NCBI GenBank assembly: GCA_963922205.1
Contig: CAWUHX010000042.1
Span: forward strand, 1,426,001 to 1,490,000
Direction of reading: 5' to 3'
DNA length: 64,000 bases
Source: Romanomermis culicivorax
Lineage: Eukaryota; Nematoda; Enoplea; Mermithida; Mermithidae
Shown: one piece after another, positions 47,761 through 60,500 of the stretch
Position numbering within the stretch: position 1 is the stretch's first letter
Layout: the number at the start of each line of letters is the position of its first letter
Made by a program: the position numbers and the translations under genes
Notes under the pieces: model-generated
The model's database searches: none
What the model was told of the DNA's origin: nothing
What the model saw: only the letters and a program-made list of their open reading frames with translations

Positions 47761-49747
47761 TTCTACAATATATTATAGCCTATGCATTCGCTTATCAGGA
47801 GCACAAGTGGAACAGATGCTCCAAGATTGCTCCAGCATCTACTCGGACTCTGCTCATGCTCTTTTTTGCTTTGCTCTGCCAAGCTGTGATTTGGCATTGA
47901 AAACGGAGTTGAGTGGCGTCACTAAATTTTAGTTCCATATGACGTACGGCTTGGCAGAAAATGCTGGAAATATAAAATGGTACTTGCTTTCCAGATTCAT
48001 TATTTGGAAGCATATTGAAGAACAAACTATAATGAAGACCAATCAACGATAACGTAGGTTTGTTCGACGAAAAGAAGAAAATTATGAAACAGAAACGAAT
48101 ATTCATCTTTTGGAAGGCGCTGATGTTCGACGCCCAATGCTCAATATATTGGCTTGCTGGGCCATCCAACATGGTCATCAAACATTAGGAACAGTTCCCA
48201 TTTGATTTCGGTTCATTTCCTCGCCCGATGGTCTACCAATCAATGATCGGAAGCGCCGATGTGTAGAGCCGGCACATATAGCCAGTTTTTTATTAAATGC
48301 ATATCTAAACTTGAAAAATGGCAAAAACTCGAAAATTTACTGTTTTTATATTATGACCAACGATTTCGCGGCGAATTATTCAATGTAAAACAGTACTTGG
48401 TTTCTGGTTCGATTTTTTTAGAAGCATCTCAGACTATAAAAGAGCATTCGTTGCACTGAATCAATCTGAGAATGTTTAATATACAATTTTTTCATCACAG
48501 TATTCAACGAGTAAAGCTGTGAGCACATATTATCGTAATTATAGAGATCAAATTATGAAAATTATTCTTTTCCAAAATGTTGTTTGATTTTCGTGCCTGC
48601 ACTGACTCCAACTTCAACCGTGAGCTACATACCAAGAAATAGAACGACTTCATTTTCTGACACTCCTTTTTATCGCTGCCTTATATTTTCAACCACTGTA
48701 ATTTTCTAAGAGGATCATTGTAGAAAAAATGCCTGCCCTCACATGCATATTCCATATTTCGGAACTTCTGCAAATCACACCTATCGTGAATTGACGCCAA
48801 CAATCTTCATGGCGTACGTTGCTCCGGACACGCATTTTACGAGCTCGAAGCCTTTTTTTTCTTCTGTGAAAAACGACCAAAACATTAATTTTTTTCGATA
48901 CAGGCTTTACTATGCTTGTGCATTCTGCGGACCATTTTTCGCTTATTTATTAAGTTCTATCGATCATTCCACTATTGCTATACCAGTACAGGATCTCATT
49001 TATTGATTTTTATTTTCTTTAAGGCCAAAGAACATCGTAGCTGCGTCGAAAAACCAAGCCAATGTTTAGGTATGTTAGCCGTGTTCCCAGATTCTAGATT
49101 TTATCTTCTATTTTCTCGAAAAAACTGGATTTGTTCCGATAATCTATGTTTTGGAGACGCCATAGCTGCGGCATTAGGAACAAAATTTTGTTGATGTGCG
49201 GGAAGAATAAGTTTTATGTGAAATAAATTATACAAGCGTAGCTAGGGAGGACTGGCCCGCCCTTGCCTTTATTGCGAAACGAAGGATAAGTTGAAACTTT
49301 CGAGTACTTGATGGATCAGAAACCTTTTCTTTTTGGCTCATTTACGAGTACTTCAACTCCCAAAAATTTACACCTGCGAACTGAGTCTCCAGCAACGCCT
49401 CTGATCAGTTACTGTATTTTCAATAATCGTTTTAGTGATATTCACGTTACTGGCAAATGGTGATGTATTTCGGTTCCGTAATGGAACGCTCTATTCACAC
49501 TAAAATGTGTATCATAGTTGTAATAGACGACAATTTTTCCCATACCTGGTTTCCACAACCAAGCAAGTTCCACTTTTTAACAAACTGATGCAAATTTGAC
49601 AGTCAAAGAAATTAAGATATAGATCGTTTCGAAGTCAATCGAGCGAAAAATAAATCTGTCACTTTTTGGAGTATCATGGAATTTCTGAAGAAGCTTGTAT
49701 TTTCCTCGAATGTGTGTGTTTACACAAATTCAGTCTTTCTCGATATA
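47761..49747. other. No recognisable gene; MITE end fragments
   Basis: Contains an isolated MITE end at about 47985-48034 (TACTTGCTTTCC...GGAAGCAT...CAAACTATA) and another at about 48393-48436. A minus-strand frame of 128 codons at 47795-48181 runs across one of these fragments, so it is not supported as a gene. Several shorter frames at 48.7-49.2 kb show no family resemblance. Confidence 0.45.
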
Positions 49748-49996
49748 TATAGTCTGTTTTTCTTGAAATGCTTCCAAATAATGAAAGTGGAAAGCAAGTA
49801 GTATTTCAGATTTTTGCGATTTTCTGATGAACAAAATATCATGTAGGGCTGGAAATTTCTGAGCATACTGGCCTGACCTTTAGCGATTTTTCGAGTGAAA
49901 AATTTTACAGTAAGAACTTTATGTAAACAATTTCGACGGCAGTACTGATTTGTGTCACTTTTGCATCTGGAAGCATTTTATAAAAAACAGACTATA
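49748..49996 (+). mobile_element. 249-bp MITE, best-preserved copy
   Basis: TATAGTCTGTTTTTCTTGAA at the left is mirrored at the right by TTTTATAAAAAACAGACTATA, giving inverted ends of about 30 bp. The length equals that of the copy at 34849-35097, and the two can be aligned end to end. No coding capacity. TA borders point to a Tc1/mariner-type parent. Confidence 0.85.
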
Positions 49997-50093
49997 GGTT
50001 TGTGCTCGTGGACGTTACTAATACTGCACTGGAACATCTTTGGTATTCTGAATCAACCAAAGAATCTCATATCACCTTGTTAATTGGTCATCT

Positions 50094-50282
50094 ATAGTCT
50101 ATGTTTTTATCGTTTGCACAATGCTTTCAATGCAGAATTTTCTCCCAAAAATAGCTGAAGTTCAGTTGAGTATGCTCACAAAGTTGCAGTCGTACGTGAT
50201 ATGTGATTTAGCAGAAAATCGAAAAATATTGAATAGTACTTATTTTCTCTTATTATTTAGAAGCATTAAAAAACATACTATA
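50094..50282 (+). mobile_element. Shortened MITE of the same TATAGTCT family
   Basis: It starts TATAGTCTATGTTTTTATC and ends AAAACATACTATA, with TATTATTTAGAAGCATT before the right end and GAGTATGCTCACAAA in the middle, as in the longer copies. At about 189 bp it has lost some 60 bp. A further, poorly bounded relative spans about 50490-50705. Confidence 0.65.
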
Positions 50283-50705
50283 GCAATTGTTATACAATGA
50301 CTTTGTAAAACATTGATATTTGACTTTTACTTTAGCTGAATTCCCCTAGGTGGAAAACTCTGGCCCGATGGAAATGAAATTGAAGAGCGATTTTTGAGAA
50401 CGATGTTTGCTAAGTATGTAAATCGAAAATAAGAGTTCTTGAACCGAAAAAATAGATTCACGGGTATTACAGACAATCAATTTTTATTTTGTTTTTTATG
50501 AAATTCTTCCAAATCGGAAAAGGACAAAAATAGCACTGCAATCGGAATCGCTTACAGAAAGCTTTTACACTAGGTTTTTTTCTAAAAAAAAATTATTGAA
50601 GAGTATGCTTACAAATTTTATGTCCCATGTGACATATCATAAAAGCGTAAAAATATGAAATAGTACTTGATTTCCTCTGCTGTTATTTGCAAGCATAACA
50701 AACAT

Positions 50706-51259
50706 TAGTTGGAAAGAAATCCTGATCCGAAGTTCCTTATGTAGACTTTACCAACATCTATTGACCAGAGAAAAAGTTTCCACGTTTTTGATGTCTAAAA
50801 ATTTGCACGGTTAAAAAGACAAGATTCTCTTATAATAAAGAAACGGATTCAAAATTGATATCTGGAAATTTTATACATACATTTGTATTGATCCTTGCAA
50901 CGCCGCAAAAATTTTCAAGTTTACTTTTTTCTACTTGATAGCTTCAGTCTGTGTTTACTCAATAATCATCAAGCAAACATATTCCACTGAAAGCATAGGA
51001 AAAAAGTTTGACGAAAAGAATGCATACAATAAAATGACCAGTTTTTGAAATTTGATCTGACAGATCGATTTTTACGAATTTTAACGGTGCCCTTACCCCG
51101 TTTCACGTATAGGATGCTTTTTTCCTCTATTTTGTCAAAACTAGTTTCCCAAAAAAGACGCAAAATGGAGATTTTGTGAAATTTCATGTCTCATCCTATC
51201 CAGATACTTTTAGATGCTCAATTTTTCAGACGGAGTCATAGATATAACTATCATCAATT
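50706..51259. other. Upstream region of the DUF229 gene
   Basis: AT-rich flank with no gene. An in-frame TAA lies five codons before the ATG at 51260, which supports that start. CCAATTTTTCAG-type acceptors are not obvious, although TCAATTTTTCAG at 51219-51230 could be a cis or trans splice acceptor for the first coding exon. Confidence 0.45.
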
Positions 51260-54200
51260 ATGCCAATAAGACGGGGTATTTTCACCATATCGACTTGCTT
51301 CAACTTCCACAATATATTACGGTACTTTTGCTGTTGTTCCTTTTTGCTAATTATATTCTTAATTACTTTCACGTCGTTTCAACCGTCCGACCACGGAGAA
51401 TTAATCGACAATTTTCGAAGGCTTTACCCGAATCTACACAAAAATTCACTGAACGATGATGCAGCCAAAAAATGTCACTTCCCCGACCTGAATCCTTGGG
51501 ACCCTAGCATTTCAGATTATATCAAAAACGGCGGTGATTTGTCGTGCAAAATGTTACAGTACGATCTGACGTTTATCAACGAATCGAATTTTCTCATTTT
51601 GAACAGAACGGCCTTGACATTATCCGGTTTTGGAAAATCGAGCATTGATTGCCAGTATCGATGTTTCAACAGTCAAGACGATGTGTCAATTTCAACAAGC
51701 GAAATTTGGCACAATTTTGAGTGGGAAACCCCATTGTCGAATGAATGCGAGTTTTTAGAAGTCGATTGTTCCAGGAAAATTTCCTCTTTGTTAAGCGTTT
51801 ATTCCAATATTCATTTTCGAATGATAGCGAAACCGTCCAATACTGTAACGATGAATGACCAAAACCAAGAAAGACCAAACGTGCTACTTTTCGTGATAGA
51901 TTCTCAGTCCAGATCGAACGTCGAACGATATTTGCCAAAAATGTCGAAAATTTTGAACGATAGCGATTATATGTCGGTTAGAATGGACGGATTTGTTAAA
52001 ATTGGAGACAATAGTTTTCCCAATGCTATCGCTTTTTTGACTGGTGAGAAATACTAAAAAACGTTGATAGGTGGGAACTTCGGATAAATTTTCTAAAATT
52101 CGGAATCGAATCAATTTTACCTGGATATGGTTCATGCGATGATATGAGAATGTAACTTCAATAATACAGTTTTGCATTGTTTCCTTTTCAGTAATTAGTA
52201 CAAATATTTATAAGAGTTCATGGACTGTTTAATCTCTACCTGAAGCCTGCAAAATGCTGGCTGTGCACCTGACATAAATAATTTTTCGAGTAAAAATATG
52301 AAAATTATAATGCGATTCCAATATTCAAAGACTTCATTTTCGTGAAGTCCGAGCTTACAATCTAAAAGATTAATCTCATTTCATAGTACCCATGTAAATC
52401 TATTACCGATATACTCATGTGTCTAAGATGATGAAGATGGTTTTAGGCATTCACTGTTAACAATCATGGCCTATGAAAAATCCGTTGTATTTGTGAAAAA
52501 TCTGCTAAATGTTTAAAAGTGAATTCGGCGTGATTGATACTTATCTTCACTTCCACACTACATCCGCCCTTAGGAAACTACCTTCCAGGCAAAAGATCCT
52601 GCGTCTCCGGTTACCCCGACGAATTGCCTTGCTACATGGGCGACAAATATTTTGACGATTGGCCTTTAATTTGGCACAATTTCAGCATGGCCGGTTATAG
52701 GACTTATTACGCCGAAGATCACCCTGATTTTAATCTCTTCCAATACACGTACAACGGTTTCAGGAAAAAGCCCGTCGATCATTACTTCAGGCCCTATTGG
52801 TTAAAAGTTTGGCAAACTTTTTTGCATCGCCGCAGTTCGCATTTGTGCTACGGTAATACACCCAAACATTTGATCCAACTGAACTATTTGGAGAGATTTT
52901 TCAAAGCTTATCAAAAGTGAGTGACGTTTGCATACTGTTATTTTATTATGCTAATCCTCAATTTGGCCGTCGTTAAATAGCTCTCAAAATAAACTGACGT
53001 GATTAGCAGTTCCATGGCAACGTGTGTGCTGATATTGATCTTTCACATCAGTTCACAATTGAACTGTCAAATCTGAAATGATGTTGACACGCATTTGCGC
53101 AGCAGTTTTCGGGAATAAATGCTGACCTTCCCATGATGAACTGTACTCCATTTTTTGCAAATGAGACTGAACACAAAAAGATGTTTAGGCAGGGAAAAAG
53201 GGCAGAAAATCTAAATTTGCGGACACTTTTTCGCAATTTGGCTGTAGCAGATGTACCAGCAACTTGAGAGAAAAATACGTGCACTGCGAATTTTTTATCT
53301 GCAGAAGCATTCCTCCACGTTTATTTAAAATAAATGGAGTATAGTGGATGTTGTTTGGAGTAACGAAACTGAAGTGCAAAACTTCGCTTTTTTGTTATTT
53401 TCCGTGAAACCGCACAAAACTGTAAAATTAGCTCACTCTACTCGATGGGACAGTTGCAGCCATTGAAGTGACGTTTCTTTATGATCAGATAAAAAAATGA
53501 ATGTTTTCGATCTCACGACGATACCAGACAGTGATTCTCTTATGAGGTTTTCCAGAGTAAAGAGTGATGTTCTCACCATCTTTATATAGCTGTGTTATTA
53601 AAAATGAGCAAACCCTCTTTCCTTTGCTTTCCTGTCAATTCGAATAAGTTCGTTTGGCAATTTTACATGCGACAGTTTTGATGGAAACTTTGAATTTCAT
53701 GAGCACATGTTCAACAGATTTAAAAAGCAGCCAATTGCATTTTTCCTGTATTTACAGTTATCTATTTGTTCCAATATTTATATCGTGTTAGATTTTCTAC
53801 TGATGACAATATATACTACGAAGCCTAATACGGCAAACTGCATCAAGAATTGTGGTACTGAAGAGAAACGACGATCCATTTTGGGACACCCTGTAGAAAT
53901 ATAATTTACTTTATGCAAATTCCCATTCGAAATTGAATTCCACGATAAAGACTTTCATTGTTTTTGATGTGTGTTATGCCACTGATCTCAATGACTCTCC
54001 GACATCGCATCCATTTTTTGAGAATTTTATAAAATATTTTCGTTGGAAAATTTATTAGTTCAATAAATCCTACCTACATGTAGAACATGTCTCACTTTTC
54101 AATTTTTCGCGTTCAATTCAGAAATATTCTAATATTGAATGACAGATAATTTTGTCTGTTCTGAGAGTTTCAAAATCTCCCATTGGAAGCTGGAAACCGC

Positions 54201-56293
54201 AATAAGTACCAATTTTCACGTGCGTTAGTCTAGGGTCGAAATGTTGTTGGTCTAGAGTAGGCCCTGATATATTTCACCGGCCGGCGCCGGTCGGCGACGG
54301 ACGGCGCCGGATGAAATATTTTTAAACCGGCGCCAGTTGCAAATTTTCGCTGCAATACTTCATCCGGTGTCGTACCTACTGCAAACCTACGGCCATAAAA
54401 CCCCAAGATGCATTTTTTGCATCACAATTCATATGTTATAACATGAGCGACGGCTAGCGACGGTTCAGAAATTCCGATGAAGACGAAGTATAGCAGCTCG
54501 AAACCCAGCGCCGGCTACGAGCTGCTATACTTCTAACAGTGACGGCCGGCGCCGGCCGGCCGTTCCAAGTATAGCAGCCTAGGCTGTAATCAGAATCTCG
54601 ACGCATAGTTATTCATTTGCAGCAATGAAAAATTTTTCAACATGAAGAATTTATTTTTAAAAAATACTTTGTTTTACGCTCGTACAATTAAATTGGGCAA
54701 TTCTGCTGTGAGATCATACCTGTAGATGGCGGTGATTAGGGAGGAGGGTTCCTCCAATATATTCAATCGTATAGACCATTGTACTTCCCAGCCGGCCAGA
54801 AATCGACGAAAAATACCAATTTCTTGGTCGAAAATGACGTTTCCGTGGCAAAAATCAATCGAAAAGCCAGAAATTTTTGAAATAATGCTCAGTATCAAGT
54901 TTAAAGCGAAAACACATTGGTTATGGGCACGTTTTGCTAATTTTTTATTGAAAAAACACATTTTGTAACCATTTACTCTCACCCTTACAGTTTTGATAGT
55001 CAGCTATTCCTTCCCCTTAAAAATGGCCTTTACCCTCGGGAGCAATTCGCTGGAGCTCTTACAGGTATGTGCAAGATAGGCATAAATCAGTATCTTTTCC
55101 TCCGATTAACAATGGAAGAATGGCGCACAAGGCTGTTCACTGTAGAGTAAAAAAGTTACTGTAGCTGCATGGAATTTAAAACAAAAAATACAGTAGGTAG
55201 ATGAAAGCTACACAAATCAAAATCTGAAGGCTCAAAATAAACATGATTTTTGAAAGGTTTCTTTGGATTATCTTGTAGCTTTGCTTGTTGAAGAGAACCT
55301 TTTCTGTTATTGATTCCGATGATGACTTATCACATCTCTAATAATTGTTTTCTATTCATTTTGAGGCAAAATCACAGTCCAGTTTTTGCCCTAAATTGGT
55401 TGACAGAATTAGGCCACGATTGGTTGGGTCAAATTTCTCTGGGTGATGAAGATTTCGAACAATTTTTTCAACGTATGAAAACCATGCTGCTCAAAAATAC
55501 TATAATTTTTACGTTCAGTGATCACGGACATCGTTTTGATTCTATAAGGAAAACTTTGATCGGCCGTTTAGAAGAACGTATGCCATATTTATCGATTTCA
55601 TTACCGAAAAAATTTCGGACCAAATTTCCCAATTTGAGAAGAAATTTATTACTAAATTCGAAACGTTTGATAAGTCCGTTCGATATATACGCCACTTTGA
55701 TAGATATTTTGAATTTAAATTTCGAAAGTGCGGCTCCGAAAGATAACTCTTTGTTCGGAAATTTCGGGAAAAGTTTATTTAGACCAGTGTCGGAAAATCG
55801 TCAATGTACCGAAGCCGGCATTCCCCAAGAATATTGCGTTTGTGAACGGGAAATTTCGATTCCGGAACCATATAACGATCGACTTGTAATTTCAGCGGCA
55901 AAACATTTGATCAACTACCTCAACGACCAACTTTTAGCTAGTTATGCAAATATTTGCGCTAAATTAACATTGAAGCGTATAAATAACGCTAACATTTTTG
56001 CCGACGGATTTAACATCGAAAATATGAGGCGAAAGGAGAGGTCGATTTTTCCTTATTTTAATAAACTTTTCGACGGGAAAAGCTTGGAGCCGAGAACGGC
56101 AAATTTTCGAATAACGATCGAAAGTGATCCAAGCGGGGCGATTTTCGAAGCACTTTTTCTATATTCGTTATTGGAAGATACATTCAAACTGATCGGAGAT
56201 GTTAATCGGATCAATATGTATGGGAATCAATCGATTTGCATCAATTCACCTTTGTTGAGGAAATATTGTTTTTGTACAGATAAAATTTTATAA
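51260..56293 (+). CDS. DUF229 (PF02995) alkaline-phosphatase/sulfatase-fold membrane protein, 3 exons, 684 aa
   Basis: Exons 51260-52043, 52574-52916 and 55366-56293 join in phase (1, 2) to 685 codons including TAA. DUF229 proteins are metazoan, expanded in nematodes and insects, and belong to the alkaline phosphatase/sulfatase superfamily; substrates are mostly unknown. A short basic N-terminus precedes a single membrane segment at about 20-38 (CCCSFLLIIFLITF), giving a type II topology with an extracellular or luminal catalytic domain. RPNVLLFVIDSQSRSN (about 205-220) holds the metal-binding Asp214 and a following Ser215, the likely nucleophile position. DNSFPNAIAFLTG, WPLIWHNFSMAGYRTYYAED and FRPYW follow. 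SDHGHRFDSIR (427-437) holds Asp428 and His429 plus His431, typical metal ligands. Cysteine pairs such as YCVCE and YCFCTDK lie near the C-terminus. The 2.4 kb second intron holds no exon I can support. Confidence 0.93.
54260..54579. mobile_element. PIF/Harbinger-like palindromic MITE (CCGGCGCCGG-rich)
   Basis: The left end GGCCCTGATATATTTCACCG and the right end (inverted: GGCTGCTATACTTGG) are imperfect inverted repeats, each followed inward by CCGGCCGGCGCCGG palindromes. The interior has a second hairpin with GAAGTATAGCAGCTCG against CGAGCTGCTATACTTC. It shares the AAGTATAGCAGCT motif with the element at 26592-26838. It lies in intron 2 of the DUF229 gene. The target duplication is unclear (TA). 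Confidence 0.55.
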
Positions 56294-56389
56294 AGGAAAT
56301 TTTGTGATATGCGTAGAGCTCATAAATTTTTGACTCTGTGAGAATTCCGCATCAGAAGAGGTATTTTGGTAGTTCCGATAACTACATTA

Positions 56390-56395
56390 AATAAA
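56390..56395 (+). terminator. Polyadenylation signal AATAAA of the DUF229 gene
   Basis: A canonical AATAAA lies 97 bases after the DUF229 stop codon, the first such hexamer downstream, and is followed by a T-rich stretch. The 3' UTR would be about 110-120 bases, ending before the retroelement LTR at 56638. Confidence 0.55.
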
Positions 56396-56637
56396 CCAGA
56401 GGACGCAAAGTTGCCGTATCTGTTTTTTTCTTCATAATAATGAAACTGGAGAGCAAGAACAGTTTCTTAATGTTACAATTTTCTGTTAAGCCATGTGTCA
56501 CAACGAATGAAATAAAAGGATTTCGGAGAAAGTATTATTTTTTTCAGTTCTTTAGTTTTGAAACTTTGTTCGATACAGTCCTATCCAAGTCAGATGTGAA
56601 TAAGAATGATGTTGTTTTTATTATATTTGCTTCCTAG

Positions 56638-57532
56638 TGTAACGACCAGATTTGTGTGAGGTACTTTACTTCTAACCAATCGGTCGATACGGCAGGGAAA
56701 AAGGGCACGGGCGGTACAATACGGGGCGATAATATACCGCTTTACAATACTCGACGGCTGCTTTAGACGTCGATACGACAACGATAACGATAAACGCGGC
56801 GAGTACACACGGCTTAATTGCTTCCAAATAAAAAATGAGACTCGCTCTCAAAACAATGCTTGCAAATACGGGGCGCGGGGTCGAAAAATTGAACGATACA
56901 AGAATGATCAAATCACGCTTTGCTTCTTCTTTTATACGGCGATTTTGGCCACTCCCTGGGCGTCACGGGAGGTCGAGCTTCTGTCCATCTTCTTCCGCCA
57001 ATCGTCGTTTCCTGCCACGCTTTTTATGCTTACCTAGTTACGCCTCTCTAATGCTTTCCTGGTACTGTATGCTTTTTGTGCTTCACTTGCTTCTTACGGT
57101 GGGCTTAGCCACACCTCTGTGCTTCTGTGCATGCTTCCTGTATCCGTTTCTCTGTATACACATGTTTTGTGGGGCCGCTGCTACCATTACACTTGAGACT
57201 ACTGTCTGGCGGGGCTTCTACGTATTTTACTGTGTGCAGGTGTTGTTTACGATTTTTTATGGGGGATTACAGTAGCTGTGGAATGTGTAGTTTAGTGTAG
57301 GTTCTAGGGGAACAGCTGCCGTTTGTGCAAATTAATTAGGGCATCTTAATTGGGCTACCAGGGTGTGAACGGATCAGAATAAAGTACTTCACGTAATTTT
57401 GTAGGAATGTTTGGGTGTGAATCCCAGACACCCTTGAGACTATAAAATGTGAAAATAAAATAATATCTAATAAATGTATATCACATACAGTATGCTACAT
57501 ATTTACAGTACTGCTTTAGCAGGTACGTTACA
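56638..57532 (-). repeat. 3' LTR of the Ty3/gypsy element, 895 bp
   Basis: Bounded by TGTAACG and its inverted form CGTTACA, the 7-bp terminal inverted repeat expected of an LTR. A purine tract abuts the internal side, on the minus strand. A TATA box lies inside. The 5' LTR and the primer-binding site are outside the window, so target duplication and LTR identity (hence age) cannot be assessed here. Plus-strand reading frames across the LTR are chance. Confidence 0.8.
56930..56937 (-). promoter_or_regulatory. TATA box in the LTR
   Basis: TATAAAAG on the minus strand, about 595 bases into the LTR from its U3 end. If used, transcription would start near 56900, leaving about 600 bp of U3 and about 260 bp of R plus U5. 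No exact AATAAA was found in the R/U5 part. Confidence 0.5.
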
Positions 57533-57545
57533 TTTCCCTCCTTCC
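57533..57545 (-). promoter_or_regulatory. Polypurine tract (plus-strand primer) of the retroelement
   Basis: GGAAGGAGGGAAA on the minus strand lies immediately before the TGTAACG that opens the 3' LTR, the position required for priming second-strand synthesis. It comes shortly after the integrase stop codon at 57564. Confidence 0.75.
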
Positions 57546-57563
57546 GGAGTTGAACGTCCTCGT

Positions 57564-60500
57564 TCAAGGCTTTCGAGGTTGAGGAGGGGTGGCGGTAGAT
57601 TCGTTAGCTGCTTTCCAAGGGTAGAAAGGGGTTGTCTCGTTTACATGCACCGTAAATGTAATATTCTTATGGGGGTGTTTAAGTGTAATGTTGGGGTACA
57701 TGAAACTTGTAACTGTATAGGGCCCGTTTTGGCGAGGGAGGAATTTCGGAGTCAACCCTTGTTTACACGAATGATTTTTATAAAGAATAAGATCACCTGC
57801 CTTGTAATGTATGTTCTGAGCATGCTTGTTATACTGACGGGTATAGTGGGCTTGGGCTTTTTGCAGACTTTTCTGCACGGTTGAGAGTGCTTCTGTAAAA
57901 TGCGATTTTACACGAAGGGCGTAATCGTCTAGATCAACCATGTAGGACATGGGGAAAAAGTTTAAGGCTGCGTCTGACAGCAGATTAGCTTGCCTACCAT
58001 GGAGTAATTCAAATGGGGGATACGAAGTGCTATCATTTTTATGAATGTTGATTGAAAAAACGGCGTACGGGAGATAAGTATCCCAATCAGTGTGATTTGA
58101 ATTGATGTACATGCGGATACGGGTGGCTAAGGTTTGGTTGCAACGCTCAACTTCCCCATTGGCAATGGGATGATATGAGGTAGTGTGAATTTTCTGAGTA
58201 TTGCATAAACTGATGATCCGTGAAAAGAGATCGGATACAAAATCGGAGCCACGATCACAATGGATGATTTTTGGGGACCCATGACGGCAAACAATTTTGG
58301 TTACGAATAGCTTGGCAATAGTGGCTGCAGTGATGTCAGGGGTCGGGAATGCCTCTACATACTTTGTGAAATAGTCGATGAAAACGACAATGAATCGGTT
58401 GCCGTCTTCAGTGAGGGGTAACGGTCCCATGCAATCAACACCAACTCTATCAAATGGGCCAGTCGGCTGAATTGGTACCAAATTTGCATGAACCTTGTGT
58501 CAGAGGGCTTTCTGTGTCTGGCATGGGTGACGAGTTTTGCAGTACCGTTTGATATCACGGCTCATTTGGGGCCAAAAATATTTCTGTCTGAGCAAGTGTA
58601 AAGTTTTTCGGGCTGCAAAATGACCTGTGAATTTGCTGTCATGATGAGAGGCGATGAGATGCTGGACTTGCGACTTGGGAATGTATAGTTTTGCCTGTTT
58701 GTCGACTATACGGAAGAGAATGTTTTGATGCACTGAGAATTTGATCAGAGTAAGGGGGTGTTTTTGGGCGATTTTTGCTAAAATACTTTTGGCAGTTGGA
58801 TCAGTGTGTTGGAGTTCGGCAAAATTTTTTTGTTGCTCTTCTTGTTCTTCTTGTCTTCTTCTTCTTCTTGTTCTTGCTTCAGCTTCCAAAACCGAATTGA
58901 TAGTGGATATTTCGGGGCGGGTTTCGAGTTGCTCAATGTCAAAGGATTGCTTTGCTGTCTGTGAGGGGAATCGAGAAACAGCATCTGCGTTGCGGTTAGC
59001 AGTGCCTTTTTTAGGTCGAATGTCGAGTTGAATACCTGAGAGGGCTTATCCCCAACGGGCAATGCGAGGGGATGGGTTTTCCTTCTGTAGAACTGCTTGA
59101 ACTGCTGTATGGTCAGTGTGTACAATAACATGTTGCTGGAAAAGATAGGGGCGAAAATACTTGACAAATTCGACTACTGCAAGGGTTTCCAACTCAGTGA
59201 TTGGGTAGTTGCGTTCTGCGGGTTTCAATGTGCGGCTCCCAAAAGCAATGGGGCGATCCTGACCTTTACTGTCTAGCTGACTGAGAATGGCGCCGATTCC
59301 GAGTTTCGAGGCGTCAGTTTGCAAAATAAATGGTTTTGTGAAATCGGGGTGCTGCAGTATTGGGGCATGAATGAGTAATTCTTTTAGCTTAGTGAATGCA
59401 TTTTGCTGTTCAGGGCCCCAGGAAAATTCTGAGTTCTTTTTGAGTAGCGATGTGAGTGGGCTAGAAACTTGAGAGCAATTTGGGATGAATCTGCGATAAT
59501 ATGAGGGTAGGCCAAGGAATGACTTAACTTCTTTTGAGCTTTTGGGTGTGGGTATGTCATAGATGGCCTGTACCTTATGGGGATCTGGTGAAATGCCTTG
59601 CTGAGAAATGACGTGGCCTAAGTATTGAACTTGGGGCTGGCAGAATTTGCATTTTTGTATGTTTAGCTTAAGGCCTGCTTGTGAGAATCGGGCAAGAATA
59701 GTGTCTAAACGTTCCAGCATTTGGGCATGGGAGTCTGCAAATACCAAAACATCGTCGAGATACACAAGGCATGTGTTCCATTGTAGACCCGAAAGAATAA
59801 CATCCATTAACCTTTGGAATGTGGCTGGGGCATTGGTGAGTCCAAAGGGGAGGTAATTGAATTGATACTGGCCGGCTGAGCAATTAAAGGCCGTTTTTTC
59901 TCTGTCTGCTTGTGCTATGGGAATGGAATAGTATGCATTGGATTGGTCAAGGGACGTAAAATATTTCATTCCACGCAGGGTGTCTAGAATTTCGTCTATA
60001 CGGGGCAAGGGGTATGTATCTTTTTTGGTTACTTTATTGAGGCCTCTAAAATCAATGCATAAACGATGGCCTCCGTCTTTTTTGGGGACTAAAACTGTAT
60101 TGGTACACCATGGAGAATTGCTTTGGCTTATGACACCTGCTGCTGCGAGTTGCTCAACTTCTGCTTGTATGATTTGCTTTTCTTTTGGGGAAGTCCGATA
60201 AAGTTGTTTACGTACGGGTTGGGAGCCATTGGTGTCAATTGCATGTGAAACAAGGGTGGTTCTACCTACGTCCATTTTGGATTTAGCATATAATGTAGGA
60301 TACTTCGATAGGGCGCATAGGAGTTGCATTTTCTCAGTTTCTGTGAGGTCACTGGAGGTTAAATTGACATTTTCTTTTAACCATGTGAATGTATCAAAAC
60401 GGTTGGGCTGGTTTTGCGTGGAGGGGGTTACGCTAGCGGGGGCGTTTTGTTTTGCAATGTAACATGAGACTGTACCAATGCATGTTCCAGGGTAAAGAAT

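Noticed and set aside
47795..48181. Minus-strand ORF of 128 codons
   Set aside because: It crosses a MITE end fragment at 47985-48034 and shows no family resemblance.
48743..49194. Plus-strand frames with Cys-containing C-termini
   Set aside because: The splice signals would leave a 21-base intron, and no homology is recognisable.
51214..51459. Alternative plus-strand start frame upstream of the DUF229 ATG
   Set aside because: It is in a different frame and ends within exon 1. The ATG at 51260 follows an in-frame stop and leads into the conserved domain.
56835..57884. Plus-strand ORFs of 146 and 136 codons
   Set aside because: They are antisense to the LTR and the integrase C-terminus.
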